DNA of 64,000 bases from Alphaproteobacteria bacterium (GCA_018336035.1 JAGXRD010000077.1:1-64000); one strand, 5' to 3'. Numbered from the stretch's first letter, positions 1-8,734 are shown. Translations and numbers: made by a program. Notes: generated from the letters alone by a model not told the origin.

Positions 1-110
1 GGCCTGACGGTGCCGCCGGCCTCGATCGGCGGGCCTGCCGGTCGCTCTTCGCCGCCCACCCCGCTTATCCGGGGTCGGGTTGCGGAAGTTTTGCGACAGG
101 AGGCACAGCC
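1..110. other. Left edge of window, no gene recognised
   Basis: GC-rich stretch before the first supported gene. It holds the ribosome binding site of the DUF2958 gene (CAGGAGG, about 97-103). Nothing else can be assigned; the ICE continues to the left of the window. Confidence 0.5.
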
Positions 111-503
111 ATGACCCTGATTCCAGACAGCTTGCGCGCCCAGCTATTGGCCAATGGCGCTGTCAGCGACGAAACCGACCACTGGCCGGTGGTCAAATTT
201 TTCAACCCGACCGGGGCGGCTACATGGTTGCTCACCGAACTGGCGGCCGATGGCGACACTTTGTTTGGACTATGCGACTTGGGTTTCGGCTGCCCGGAAC
301 TCGGCTATGTCAGCCTGCGCGAGATCGCCGGTATCCGGGTCGGCTTCGGGCTGCGCATCGAGCGTGACCGCCATTTCAAGGCGGGGTACCCGCTCTCGGT
401 CTATGCCGAAGCCGCCCGCCGTCACGGCGCGATCACGGAAGCCGACCATCTGCTGCGCGAGGCTGACGCCGCGCTTAATCACACCAAATCCCTCGAACGC
501 TGA
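111..503 (+). CDS. DUF2958 domain protein of ICE backbone
   Basis: A 130-residue protein matching the DUF2958 family by its conserved run: PVVKFFNP and GAATWLLTEL near residues 25-45, then DTLFGLCDLG and PELGYVSL near residues 50-70. The family is carried almost only by plasmids and integrative elements and has no established biochemical role. The start is supported by CAGGAGG ending about 7 bases upstream. It is followed 81 bp downstream by a ParB-like gene on the same strand, the usual neighbourhood in Tra/Trb-type ICEs. No catalytic motif, signal peptide or membrane segment is visible. Confidence 0.85.
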   Translation: MTLIPDSLRAQLLANGAVSDETDHWPVVKFFNPTGAATWLLTELAADGDTLFGLCDLGFGCPELGYVSLREIAGIRVGFGLRIERDRHFKAGYPLSVYAEAARRHGAITEADHLLREADAALNHTKSLER

Positions 504-584
504 TGGTCATCGGCCAGTTGGCGACGCTCCGCCGTCTATGCCGCCGCGTCGCTGATGGCACTCACCACAAAAGGAGTTTCCGCC

Positions 585-2261
585 ATGCATCTCACCCATA
601 TCCCGCTGGATCACCTCGCAGTCGCCACCACCAATATGCGCCACCAGCGCCGTGCGCCGGACGTCTCCGACCTGCTGCCGAGCGTGCGGGCACGCGGCAT
701 TCTGGTCCCACTCCTGGTTCGTCCCACAACCGGAGAGGGGACCGACACAAACGAGGCCTACGGCATCGTTGCCGGGCGGCGGCGCTATTTCGCCGCCAGT
801 ATCGTCGCCGCTGAGACTGGCACCACGCCCGACCTGCCTTGCGCGGTCATGGAGCCGGGTGACGATGCCGACGCGCTGGAAGCCTCGCTGATCGAAAACC
901 TCGCCCGGCGCGATGTCGATGAAATGACCCAATACGAGACTTTCGTAAAGCTGGTCAAACAGGGCCGCGAGGTGGCGGAGATCGCCGCCACCTTCGGCCT
1001 GACCGAAACGGCAGTGAAGCAGCGGCTCGCGCTCGGCAACCTTTTGCCGAAAATCCGCGAGGCGTATCGCCGCGACGAAATCGAGGCCGATACGGTGCGG
1101 CACCTGACTCTCGCCAGCAAAGCTCAACAGAAAGAGTGGTTGACGCTGCTGGAAGACCCGGAGGCCTTCGCCCCGCGCGGCCAGCAGTTGAAGGCCTGGC
1201 TGTTCGGCGGCCAGTCGATTGCCGCCAGCGCCGCCTTGTTCCCGCTCGACACCTATCCCGGCCAGATCGTCGCTGATCTGTTCGGCGAGGGTGGCTATTT
1301 CGCCGATAGCGAGCTGTTCTGGCAGCATCAGAAGGCGGCCGTTGCTGCCCGGCGCGATGCCTATCTCGCCAAGGGCTGGGCGGAGGTGGTGGTGCTGGAA
1401 CCGGGCCAGAGCTTCCACCTCTGGGATCACGAAAAGACTGCCAAACGCAAGGGCGGCAGGGTCTATATCCAGATCAGTGCGCGCGGCGAGGTCGCCATCC
1501 ACGAGGGCTATCTGTCACGACAGGAGGCGCAGAAGGTCCGCCGTAAGACGATGGACGGTCCGGAACAGGGCGTGTCCGCCGAGGCCAGAGCCGTTCGACC
1601 GGAACGGACAGCGCGCTTACAAACCTATCTCGATCTGCATCGCCATGCCGCCGTGCGTAAATATCTGCTGGACGACACCTATGTAGCACTGCGGCTGATG
1701 GTCGCTCACGCCATCGGCGGGTCGCCGCTTTGGCAGGTCGCCCCGGAGCCGCAGCGGGCGGGTGGCAATAACATTGCGCAAAGCCTTGCCGCCAGCCCGG
1801 CCGAGGCGGGCTATCGCGCTCGCCGGACTGAAATCCGCAGCCTGTTGGGCCTATCGGAAGAAACTGAGGCCATCACCGGCGACGGCGATACCGAGACGGT
1901 TTTCGTCGCACTGCTGACGCTGACCGATGCGGAAGTGTTGCGGGTGATGGCCTTCGTCATGGCCGAGACATTGGCGGTCGGCACCCCGTTGATCGATACA
2001 ATGGGGGCGCATCTGGCTGTCGATCTGCGGACGCTCTGGCAACCCGACGATGCCTTTTTCGACATGCTACGCGACAAGCGGGTTGTCACTGCCATGTTGG
2101 CCGAGGTTGCCGGCGACACGGTGGCGCAGGGCAATCAAGCTACGACACTCGCGGTGCAGAAACAGGTCATCCGCGACTGTCTGGCCGGCAGCAATGGTCG
2201 TGACAAGGTGGAGGGTTGGCTGCCGCGTTGGCTGGAGTTTCCAGGGCGCGGTTACCTGTAA
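585..2261 (+). CDS. ParB/RepB/Spo0J-type nuclease-like protein
   Basis: A protein of 558 residues from the ATG with a strong AAAGGAG site at 570-576; an upstream in-frame ATG at 555 lacks one. The N-terminal ParB fold shows the GIVAGRRRYFA box and the ENLARRDVDEMTQYE segment, followed by a helix-turn-helix (EIAATFGLTETAVKQRLAL). The rest is the long C-terminal region typical of ICE and plasmid ParB-like proteins, roughly twice the length of chromosomal ParB. In this family it is thought to help maintain the element or to mark DNA. No parA is next to it in the window. Assignment to the superfamily is secure; the precise role is inferred. Confidence 0.85.
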   Translation: MHLTHIPLDHLAVATTNMRHQRRAPDVSDLLPSVRARGILVPLLVRPTTGEGTDTNEAYGIVAGRRRYFAASIVAAETGTTPDLPCAVMEPGDDADALEASLIENLARRDVDEMTQYETFVKLVKQGREVAEIAATFGLTETAVKQRLALGNLLPKIREAYRRDEIEADTVRHLTLASKAQQKEWLTLLEDPEAFAPRGQQLKAWLFGGQSIAASAALFPLDTYPGQIVADLFGEGGYFADSELFWQHQKAAVAARRDAYLAKGWAEVVVLEPGQSFHLWDHEKTAKRKGGRVYIQISARGEVAIHEGYLSRQEAQKVRRKTMDGPEQGVSAEARAVRPERTARLQTYLDLHRHAAVRKYLLDDTYVALRLMVAHAIGGSPLWQVAPEPQRAGGNNIAQSLAASPAEAGYRARRTEIRSLLGLSEETEAITGDGDTETVFVALLTLTDAEVLRVMAFVMAETLAVGTPLIDTMGAHLAVDLRTLWQPDDAFFDMLRDKRVVTAMLAEVAGDTVAQGNQATTLAVQKQVIRDCLAGSNGRDKVEGWLPRWLEFPGRGYL

Positions 2262-2301
2262 CCGGCTGCGGCACGGGGTCATCCCCGTGCCGCAATTCCT
2301 C

Positions 2302-2961
2302 TCACGCCGCCGCCTGCTGGCGCATGGGCGTATAGAGCCGCCAGAAATAGGCATCGGCGATCTGCCGCGCCACGGCCGGGCTCAGGCGTTCGATTGAGCC
2401 GACGAAGCCAGAGCCGAAAAACTCCGACTTCCCCGGATCGGCACCTTTCACGAACCCCTGGTAACACCGGAATAGCTCGCGCATCAGCGTGTCGCCGCGA
2501 CTGTCGCGGACATGCGCTTCATCGTCGGGATCGATCGACCAGCAATCCCAATGCAGGTCCGCGAGCGCCCCGTATTCCTGAATATAGATGTTGGGGATAT
2601 TGCGATCCTGGCATGCCCGGAACCAGTAGTTGTTGGCGACCCGGTCGCCTTGCCGATACGCGCACCAGATACGGTCCGGTATGTCGTCCGAGTGCAGGAT
2701 GCCGGGCAGGGAATCGGTTGCCACCATTCTTTCGCCGAGTTCGAGCAGCCGCTGGCCGAGGCGGTCGATATCGACGGCGGCAAGCTGCGGTCTTGTCGAC
2801 CGGCTGGGCGTCAAGTGCGGCCGCAACGCGGCATGGGTGCGGAATCCGAGGGCATTGGCCAGGGCCTCGGTCAGATGCGCGGAGCCGACATGTGGCAGGG
2901 CACGGCGAAGTTTGCGTTTGACGTAGTCGCAATTTGCGGCCGTGAGCAGAAGCATGGGCAT
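2302..2961 (-). CDS. Hypothetical ICE-associated protein
   Basis: A 219-residue soluble protein of unknown function, encoded opposite to its neighbours. The N-terminus (residues about 10-55) is a basic helical segment (VKRKLRRALPHV, then ALANALGFRTHAALRPHL) resembling small helical domains found at the start of several plasmid-borne proteins of unknown role. The C-terminal part is rich in aromatic and acidic residues (HWDCWSIDPDDEAH). No catalytic motif is recognised. It lies between the ParB-like gene and the DUF736 gene, a slot often filled by lineage-specific accessory genes in this ICE class. Open frame length and codon bias support a real gene. Confidence 0.6.
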   Translation of the reverse strand: MPMLLLTAANCDYVKRKLRRALPHVGSAHLTEALANALGFRTHAALRPHLTPSRSTRPQLAAVDIDRLGQRLLELGERMVATDSLPGILHSDDIPDRIWCAYRQGDRVANNYWFRACQDRNIPNIYIQEYGALADLHWDCWSIDPDDEAHVRDSRGDTLMRELFRCYQGFVKGADPGKSEFFGSGFVGSIERLSPAVARQIADAYFWRLYTPMRQQAAA

Positions 2962-3455
2962 GATGATCGATCCCTTCTTTGCGGGAACGTCCGTCGCCGA
3001 TTACCGACGCCCCTGAAGAGAGGACCGGATCTTAAGATGGTTTTGCCCGTTTTGACCCGGCGACAGGTCGGGTCGGGTCGCCGGCAGTGAGCCTAGCGAG
3101 AGGGTGGGGAGCAGGCAAGAGGACGCCGACTGACCCTTGGTATTGGCGCGATTTCGGCTGGACTGTCCCGCGCTGATCGCCGGGTTTCCCTGCTCGTTTG
3201 CGCAAACCTTATGGCCGACTCGGCCCCTGGGGAAACCATCGCTCGTGGCTTTTTTCCCCGCCGCGCGCCGCTATGCCCATGAGGGCAGCGCGCGGCTCCT
3301 CGCGTCGGGCTTACGCCCTGCAAAAAAGCCACTCGCTCCGGTCCTTCGCGATGCTGCGGCCCGGCGCATGCGCGCCGGGTTCCCGGTGCCGCTTCGGCCA
3401 GGACGGTTTTGCCATCGCAGGGACTCATCCCGGCGAGCAACCCAGGAGACAGATC
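2962..3455. other. Structured intergenic region upstream of DUF736
   Basis: 494 bp with no convincing gene. It contains several strong inverted repeats: CCGGCGAC (3057-3064) with GTCGCCGG (3077-3084) around GGTCGGGTC repeats; an 11-base pair GTGGCTTTTTT (3245-3255) with AAAAAAGCCAC (3322-3332) enclosing a GC-rich hairpin (TGCCC-ATGA-GGGCA with flanking GCCGCGCGC/GCGCGCGGC); and CCCGGCGC/GCGCCGGG around 3359-3378. It could be a folded leader RNA, an origin of transfer or a partition site; the sequence does not decide between these. Confidence 0.55.
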
Positions 3456-3779
3456 ATGCCTGCCATCGGATACGTCACCAAGCAGTCCACCGGCGCCTAT
3501 AAGGGCCAGCTCAAAACCCTCTCGATCCGTGCCGAGATTGACATCCTCCCCAACAACGCCAAAAGCGGCGAAAACCAGCCTGACTTCCGCATCCTCACCC
3601 AGGGCGTCGAGATCGGCGCCGGCTGGATCCGCACCGGCGAGACCTCCGGCAAGGACTATGTGTCCTTGAGCCTGGCTGCCCCGGAATTCGGGCCGCGCAA
3701 GCTCTACGCCAATCTCGGCCGCGCTGCCGGCCACGACGATGACGACGTCTATGCCGTCATCTGGAATCCGGCCGACTGA
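3456..3779 (+). CDS. DUF736 family protein
   Basis: A 107-residue protein of the DUF736 family, recognised by YKGQLKTL near the N-terminus and by the closing segment KLYANLGRAAGHDDDDVYAVIWNP. The family is small, acidic, without membrane segments, and nearly always found on conjugative plasmids and ICEs; its function is unknown. It starts at an ATG after CAGGAGAC. It is preceded by a long structured intergenic region and followed directly by a strong intrinsic terminator, so it is probably a single-gene, highly expressed unit rather than part of the transfer operon. Confidence 0.88.
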   Translation: MPAIGYVTKQSTGAYKGQLKTLSIRAEIDILPNNAKSGENQPDFRILTQGVEIGAGWIRTGETSGKDYVSLSLAAPEFGPRKLYANLGRAAGHDDDDVYAVIWNPAD

Positions 3780-3789
3780 CCGAGCCCTG

Positions 3790-3823
3790 GGCCCCCGCGT
3801 CATGCGCGCGGGGGCCTTTTCTT
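3790..3823 (+). terminator. Rho-independent terminator after DUF736
   Basis: A perfect 10 bp stem GGCCCCCGCG (3790-3799) / CGCGGGGGCC (3807-3816) with a 7-base loop, followed by TTTTCTT. It sits 10 bp after the DUF736 stop codon and separates that gene from the excisionase-relaxase operon. Confidence 0.9.
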
Positions 3824-3982
3824 GTCCTCGTACTGGCCTCTCGGTCGCCGGAAACCTGTAGTGGGTCGTTTTCAGCAGGGGGCTGTTTTCGACCCTGCCC
3901 GTAGCGTGCCCGGCATTGCCATGCTTTGGCAATGCGGCGCCGCAGTGCGCCGTCCTCGCCGGATCGGAGCATGGAGGGCAGC

Positions 3983-4210
3983 ATGGACGATGAAGCGACC
4001 CGGGCAGCCAATGCCAGGAAGGGCAGCCCGTTCCTGAATACGGCTCAGGCAGCCTTCTATGTTGGGCTGTCGCAGCGCACGCTGGAGAAAATGCGCGTGG
4101 TGGGTGGCGGTCCGCAATACCGCAAACACGGCCGCTATGTGCGTTACCACATCGACGATCTGGACGCCTGGTCGAAGGGACGGAGCAAGACGTCGACCTC
4201 TCATGGTTGA
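3983..4210 (+). CDS. AlpA/excisionase-like HTH protein, RdfS candidate
   Basis: A 75-residue protein with a MerR/AlpA-type winged helix: FLNTAQAAFYVGLSQRTLEKMR, then the wing GGGPQYRKHGRYVRYHIDDLDAW. Proteins of this kind at this position (immediately before traF, a lytic transglycosylase and the relaxase) include RdfS, the recombination directionality factor of ICEMlSym-type elements, so a role in ICE excision is likely by context. The ATG at 3983 follows GGAGGG with a short 4-base spacer; an in-frame ATG at 3971 lacks a ribosome site. The end overlaps the traF start by 8 bases, indicating translational coupling. Confidence 0.78.
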   Translation: MDDEATRAANARKGSPFLNTAQAAFYVGLSQRTLEKMRVVGGGPQYRKHGRYVRYHIDDLDAWSKGRSKTSTSHG

Positions 4211-4769
4211 TCTCAAATTGGCACTCGGCGGCAGCCTCATCGGGTGCCGGCGGCTGCACGCTCGCCGGTATCGCCGCCGCGTTTTGACCCTGACACTGCT
4301 GGGGTTGGCAGCCTTAGGGGCCGCCGTCGGGATGCCCAAGCATCCCCTGCTAGTCTGGAATGCCAGCGCCAGCGCGCCGTTCGGCCTGTACCGGCTTGCG
4401 GCTATGGCGCAGCTCCAGCGCGGCGCCTGGCTGCTGGTTCGGTTGTCGGACTCGACGCGCCGCATGGCTGCTACCCGTGGTTACCTTCCGGCCGATATCC
4501 CACTGATTAAGCCGGTCGCGGCCGTGCCGGGCGAGGTGGTTTGTGCAGCCGGCGATACCGTTTGGCTGGCGTCCGGCTTGGTGTTGCAGCGGCTGGTGCG
4601 CGACGGCCAGGGCCGGCTGCTTCCGGCCTGGTACGGGTGCCGGATCGTGGCCGACGATGAGGTGTTTCTCGCCAATCCGGCGATCTTAGACTCCTTCGAC
4701 AGCCGCTATCTGGGGCCGGTTCCGCGCACCAGTGTGATCGGCCAGTTGGTGCCCCTGTGGACCTGGTGA
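4203..4769 (+). CDS. traF: TraF-type S26 signal peptidase-like protein
   Basis: A 188-residue protein with one N-terminal membrane helix (about residues 27-45) and the S26 peptidase fold. The serine-box region is NASASAPFGLYRL, and the later block IPLIKPVAAVPGEVVC supplies the conserved lysine. In RP4-like systems TraF processes and cyclises the TrbC pilin, and a trbC gene is present downstream here. It overlaps the preceding HTH gene by 8 bases and the following transglycosylase gene by 13 bases, so the three are co-translated. Length and motifs are normal for the family. Confidence 0.87.
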   Translation: MVDLKLALGGSLIGCRRLHARRYRRRVLTLTLLGLAALGAAVGMPKHPLLVWNASASAPFGLYRLAAMAQLQRGAWLLVRLSDSTRRMAATRGYLPADIPLIKPVAAVPGEVVCAAGDTVWLASGLVLQRLVRDGQGRLLPAWYGCRIVADDEVFLANPAILDSFDSRYLGPVPRTSVIGQLVPLWTW

Positions 4770-5386
4770 GACAGATCGTTGGCGCCGGTTTGGCGATTGC
4801 TGTGGCATGGGCTGGTGACAGTCGGGCAGGAACCGCGGCGCAGCGTATCGGCCGCTGGCAGCCATTCATTGCCGAGGCCGCAGGGCGGTTCGGCATTCCG
4901 CCGGGCTGGATCGAGGCGGTGATGCAAGCCGAAAGCGGCGGCCGCGCAATCATCAATGGCCGGTCGACCGAATCGAAAGCTGGGGCGCTCGGCCTCATGC
5001 AGGTGATGCCGCAAACCTATGCTGAGATGCGCCAGATATACGGGCTGGGTGCCGATCCGCATGATCCGCGTGACAATATTCTGGCCGGTACAGCCTATTT
5101 GCGCGCGATGCTGGATCGTTTCGGCTATCCAGGCTTGTTCGCGGCCTATCATGCCGGCCCAAGTCGCTACACCCGGCATCTTTCAACCGGCGAAACTCTT
5201 CCGACGGAGACGATTTCGTACCTCGGCGTGCTCGAAAACCAGTCGTTGCCGGGTGTCAAATCGGTGGCGCAAACGGCGCCGGCAGGCCAGCTAAATTCCG
5301 TCAATCTGGCCACGGGCAACAGCCTTTTCTTCATTCGCAACAGCGCGCCAGTGGGCGAGAGGCAGCTATATCCTTCGTTCCGTTGA
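4757..5386 (+). CDS. Lytic transglycosylase, conjugation-associated
   Basis: A 209-residue SLT-type murein transglycosylase. An N-terminal hydrophobic segment (residues 7-20) serves as a secretion signal. The catalytic glutamate is E59 in MQAESGG, followed by ALGLMQVMP (77-85) and the AAYHAGP substrate-groove motif. Such enzymes cleave peptidoglycan locally so the type IV secretion channel can assemble, the role of VirB1 in related systems. The gene overlaps traF and precedes the relaxase gene after a 275 bp gap. The C-terminal 50 residues are low-complexity and not part of the fold. Confidence 0.88.
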   Translation: MDLVRQIVGAGLAIAVAWAGDSRAGTAAQRIGRWQPFIAEAAGRFGIPPGWIEAVMQAESGGRAIINGRSTESKAGALGLMQVMPQTYAEMRQIYGLGADPHDPRDNILAGTAYLRAMLDRFGYPGLFAAYHAGPSRYTRHLSTGETLPTETISYLGVLENQSLPGVKSVAQTAPAGQLNSVNLATGNSLFFIRNSAPVGERQLYPSFR

Positions 5387-5661
5387 ATCGTCCGCCGCAT
5401 TAGGCGAGCAGATATCCGCAAACTTCGGCGCAGCAGGGTGGATCGCGGTCCCATGGGCGCGGTAGGGCAAGATAAAAGCATCGGCGCCAAGCGGCGCCGA
5501 AGATGTTGTCTGCACATCGGTTTGTATGGCGCTAGGTGCGAGACGTTGGCGCCATGGTTGGCACAAGTCCTTAGCCTTGCAGGGCTCCTATAGCGCCTTC
5601 TTGCCGAAGGCCTGCGGCATGCCTTTCTTCACCATGACGGGATACCACATGCGGTGGCGAT
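5387..5661. other. Intergenic region before relaxase, oriT candidate
   Basis: 275 bp without a gene, directly upstream of the relaxase start. It contains a perfect hairpin TCGGCGCC (5481-5488) / GGCGCCGA (5493-5500) with loop AAGC, and a second GGCGCCAT block nearby. The position next to the relaxase gene and the inverted repeat are what an origin of transfer would show, but no nick-site consensus is recognisable by eye. Confidence 0.4.
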
Positions 5662-7644
5662 ATGCGTGATGACGATTTCAGGCCCCGGCTCGGCAAGGTG
5701 CGTGCCGATGGCCAGAAGATGGTCAAGTCTTTCCGCAACCGGGTGCTGCAGGCGGCCGGTCTGGCCGGGGGACTGCATAAGCGGGGCGGACGGTTCCAGG
5801 GCAGTCGTATCGGTCGCGGTGCCGGCATCGGCCATGTGCTGGCCGGACGGGATCGCTGGACTGGCTGGCGGACCCGGCGTGTCGTGGTCAAAGCACGGCT
5901 GGTCAAACTCGCCGGCCGCAATCTGAAAGGCGCGCAGCTGCATCTGCGCTATATCCAGCGCGATGGCGTGACTCGCGAGGGACAGCCGGGGCAGCTTTAC
6001 GATGCGCAAGCGGACCGGGCCGACGGCAAGGCTTTTCTGGAACGCTCAAATGGCGACCGACATCAGTTCCGCTTCATCGTCGCGGCCGAAGACGCTACAC
6101 AGTATGAAGATCTGAAGGAGTTTACCCGGCGGCTGATGCGCCAGATGGAGCAGGATCTCGGTACGAAGCTCGACTGGGTGGCAGTTGACCATTTCAACAC
6201 CGGTCATCCACATAGCCACGTCATCTTGCGTGGCCGCGATGATCGCGGCGAGGATATGGTCATTGCCCGGGAGTATATCGCGAAAGGTTTGCGCGAACGG
6301 GCCCAGGAGATCGTGACGCTCGATCTGGGGCCGCGCACTGATATCGAGATCGAGGATCGGCTACGGCAGGAGGTCGGGCAGGAGCGCTTCACCAGCCTGG
6401 ATCGCGGCCTGCTCCGCGAGGCGGGCGATGGCCGAATGGTTTCCATCGGCCTGTCGCAAGACGGCGATCATGCCCGGTTCCAGCAGAGCCTGAAGGCCGG
6501 ACGGCTGCAGATGCTGAAGCGGCTGGGGCTGGCGGAAGAAACACAGCCGGGGATTTGGCGCTTGAGCAGCAGCCTAGAGGTGACGCTCCGTCGTATGGGT
6601 GAACGCGGCGACATCGTCAAGACCATGCATCGGGCGATGACTGAGAAGGGAATTGGCCATGCGGCAGGGGACTATGCGATTTACGATCCCACCGATCCGC
6701 AGGCCAAGCCGGTCGTCGGGCTGGTGTTGCGGTTGGGTCTTTCGGACGAGATCAACGATCGGCATTTCATGGTCATCGACGGTATCGATGGCCGCAGCCA
6801 TTATGTCGAGATCGGCAAGTTGGACCGACAGGAGGCGATGGCCGAGGACAATATCGTCGCTGTGGCGGCCAGGCCGATCGGACCAAGCCAGGCTGACCGG
6901 ACCATCGCCGAGATCGCCGCTGCGCACGAGGGACGCTACAGCGCGGACCTTCATCGGCAGCATGATCCGAGCGCGCGCCCGGCCTTTATCGCAAGCCATA
7001 TTCGCCGGCTCGAAGCGGTGCGACGGGCGACCGGGACAGTGGTGCGCGACGCCGACGGCATCTGGGCCATCGCCATAGACCATCTGGACAAAGCCGCCGC
7101 CTATGAGGCCGGCCGGGCCAAAGACAGTCCGGTCGAGGTGAAGGTGTTGTCGTCGCTGCCGCTGGAAAAGCTGACAGGCATCGAGGCGGAAACCTGGCTC
7201 GACCACAGCTTGGTCAATGCTGATCCGGCAGGTATTCGTGACGCTGGCTTCGGCAAGTCAGTCCAGAAAGCCCTGCAGCAGCGGCGGCAATGGCTGATCG
7301 CTCAGGGCTTGGCCGAAGAGCAGGCTGGGCAAGTGGTGTATCGCGCCGGACTCCTGAATGTGCTGCGTCGGCAGGAGCTTGCCCGTGTCGCCGGCCAGCT
7401 CTCACAGGAATTGGGCCTGGCTTACGTCGAAGCCAGCCGCGGTGAGCGCGTCGAAGGGATTTATCGGAGATCGGTGATGCTTGCCAGTGGCCGTATGGCC
7501 GTCATCGCAAAGACCAGGGAGTTCACACTCGTGCCCTGGCGGCCGGTGATGGAGCGACAGCTCGGCAAGTTTGTTGCGGGTGTATTGCATGGCGATCAGA
7601 TCAACTGGTCGATTGGACGGAGCCGAGGCCCTGCCATTGGTTAG
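5662..7644 (+). CDS. Relaxase (RlxS-like, DUF3363), VirD2-type
   Basis: A 660-residue relaxase of the kind that nicks the ICE at oriT and pilots the strand through the conjugation channel. The basic N-terminus (residues 1-100) precedes the relaxase fold, with LHLRYIQRDG likely holding the nicking-tyrosine region. The metal-binding histidines lie in DHFNTGHPHSHVILRG (H182, H184, H186). The remaining two thirds match the DUF3363 C-terminal region of ICE relaxases. The order HTH-traF-transglycosylase-relaxase is the one seen in ICEMlSymR7A, where the relaxase is called RlxS. The gene converges on the small membrane-protein gene that follows, sharing stop-codon bases. Confidence 0.9.
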   Translation: MRDDDFRPRLGKVRADGQKMVKSFRNRVLQAAGLAGGLHKRGGRFQGSRIGRGAGIGHVLAGRDRWTGWRTRRVVVKARLVKLAGRNLKGAQLHLRYIQRDGVTREGQPGQLYDAQADRADGKAFLERSNGDRHQFRFIVAAEDATQYEDLKEFTRRLMRQMEQDLGTKLDWVAVDHFNTGHPHSHVILRGRDDRGEDMVIAREYIAKGLRERAQEIVTLDLGPRTDIEIEDRLRQEVGQERFTSLDRGLLREAGDGRMVSIGLSQDGDHARFQQSLKAGRLQMLKRLGLAEETQPGIWRLSSSLEVTLRRMGERGDIVKTMHRAMTEKGIGHAAGDYAIYDPTDPQAKPVVGLVLRLGLSDEINDRHFMVIDGIDGRSHYVEIGKLDRQEAMAEDNIVAVAARPIGPSQADRTIAEIAAAHEGRYSADLHRQHDPSARPAFIASHIRRLEAVRRATGTVVRDADGIWAIAIDHLDKAAAYEAGRAKDSPVEVKVLSSLPLEKLTGIEAETWLDHSLVNADPAGIRDAGFGKSVQKALQQRRQWLIAQGLAEEQAGQVVYRAGLLNVLRRQELARVAGQLSQELGLAYVEASRGERVEGIYRRSVMLASGRMAVIAKTREFTLVPWRPVMERQLGKFVAGVLHGDQINWSIGRSRGPAIG

Positions 7645-8069
7645 GCCGCCTGGTTTCGACTAAGTGCAAATTCGGGATCGATGAGGCGCAAGACCGCCGT
7701 CGCTCCAGCGGCAACAGCGCCGGTCGCGGCCAGGGCCTGCAGCCAGAATCCATCGATTGCGCCGATGCGCAGAAGCGAGAGGCCAAGTAGATATCCTGCA
7801 TAGGTCGCCGGGAGCGCGAACACGAATGCCATGATCAGGCGGAAAGAGACCGAACGGCTGGCGGAGAAGAGAACCGTCCCGAGGATCAGGGCCATGAATC
7901 CCGCGAGCACGCCGAGAATAAGACTGCCCCAGATACCAGCGCCGAGGCCGTAGGCGCCCTGGCCCGCCGCGAGTGCGGCCAGAATGGGAAAGGCATAGAC
8001 CGCGAGTCGGTAGAGCAGGGCGCAGAAGGCGCCTAAGCCTATAACTGTTGCAACAAGTGAGAGGATCAT
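7641..8069 (-). CDS. Small membrane protein, unknown function
   Basis: A 142-residue, very hydrophobic protein with about four predicted membrane helices and short polar turns; only the last ten residues are clearly soluble. No family motif is recognised. It is convergent with the relaxase gene and overlaps its end by 4 bases. Comparable small membrane proteins are carried between rlxS and traG in related ICEs, where entry exclusion or envelope functions have been suggested, but nothing in the sequence proves a role. Confidence 0.65.
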   Translation of the reverse strand: MILSLVATVIGLGAFCALLYRLAVYAFPILAALAAGQGAYGLGAGIWGSLILGVLAGFMALILGTVLFSASRSVSFRLIMAFVFALPATYAGYLLGLSLLRIGAIDGFWLQALAATGAVAAGATAVLRLIDPEFALSRNQAA

Positions 8070-8254
8070 GACATCGCCCTCATTCAGAGAGCTTCAATTA
8101 TGGCAGGCGATACGCGTTCAGACTGAGACAAATATGAATCAAATCTAGTCTGTTCTGCGCATCGCAGAATTGTCCTTCACCTGATCTAGCGGCACAATTT
8201 TCTGGCGCAGAATCGGGGCGTGCATTTTTTTTGCGCCAGGCAATGAGGAAGAGC

Positions 8255-8734
8255 ATGGATTTGTTCAATGTAGTTGTTGGAGTTGCGAATATTGTTGGGG
8301 CAATTGCAGGTATCGCGGGTGCATTATTTGCGTTGATTGCGATCTTGCCCAAGGCGCGTTATGCGTCGTCCCGTTCCGGCCGGCAGCCGGTTCCCGTCGA
8401 AATGGTGGGAGCGGCTCAGCCTGAATACGCTGGTACTCCTCATAACCAATCTGGGTTTGGGGGCGCGATGGGCTTCCTGTTCCAAGAGGAATGGCAGCGC
8501 GCCAAGATCCGGTTCTGGGGTGATCATTGGAGCGACGAGGAAGTCTACCTGAACTTCAAGAGGTCGATCGCGATGGGTGCTTGCAACTTCTTCATCGTAC
8601 TGATGCAGAGCTTTGCCAGTTTTAATGCCAAAGGCTTCGGTCTCGTCTTGGCCGGATTGGCCTTCCTCCTGCTCTGCCTCGGCCTTGTGATCGTGTATTA
8701 CGGCTATGCGCGGTTCAAACGCCGCTTCGGCTAG
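8255..8734 (+). CDS. Small membrane protein, unknown function
   Basis: A 159-residue protein with an N-terminal membrane helix (about residues 4-27), a soluble region of about 70 residues (EEWQRAKIRFWGDHWSDEEVYLNF), and two more helices ending in the basic tail YARFKRRFG. Function unknown. The upstream 150 bp and the first 100 bp of the gene are visibly poorer in GC than the neighbours, suggesting a later acquisition within the element. Start chosen at the ATG after AGGAA; in-frame ATGs lie at 8231 and 8243. It points the same way as traG, 131 bp ahead of it. Confidence 0.6.
   Translation: MDLFNVVVGVANIVGAIAGIAGALFALIAILPKARYASSRSGRQPVPVEMVGAAQPEYAGTPHNQSGFGGAMGFLFQEEWQRAKIRFWGDHWSDEEVYLNFKRSIAMGACNFFIVLMQSFASFNAKGFGLVLAGLAFLLLCLGLVIVYYGYARFKRRFG

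Noticed and set aside
507-1502. Long minus-strand frame of 331 codons opposite the ParB-like gene.
   Set aside because: It is a mirror of a real high-GC gene; the protein has no family resemblance and the ParB-like product on the plus strand is clear.
3093-4259. 388-codon minus-strand frame across DUF736 and the excisionase region.
   Set aside because: It crosses a strong intrinsic terminator and two recognised genes; the composition is that of a high-GC shadow frame.
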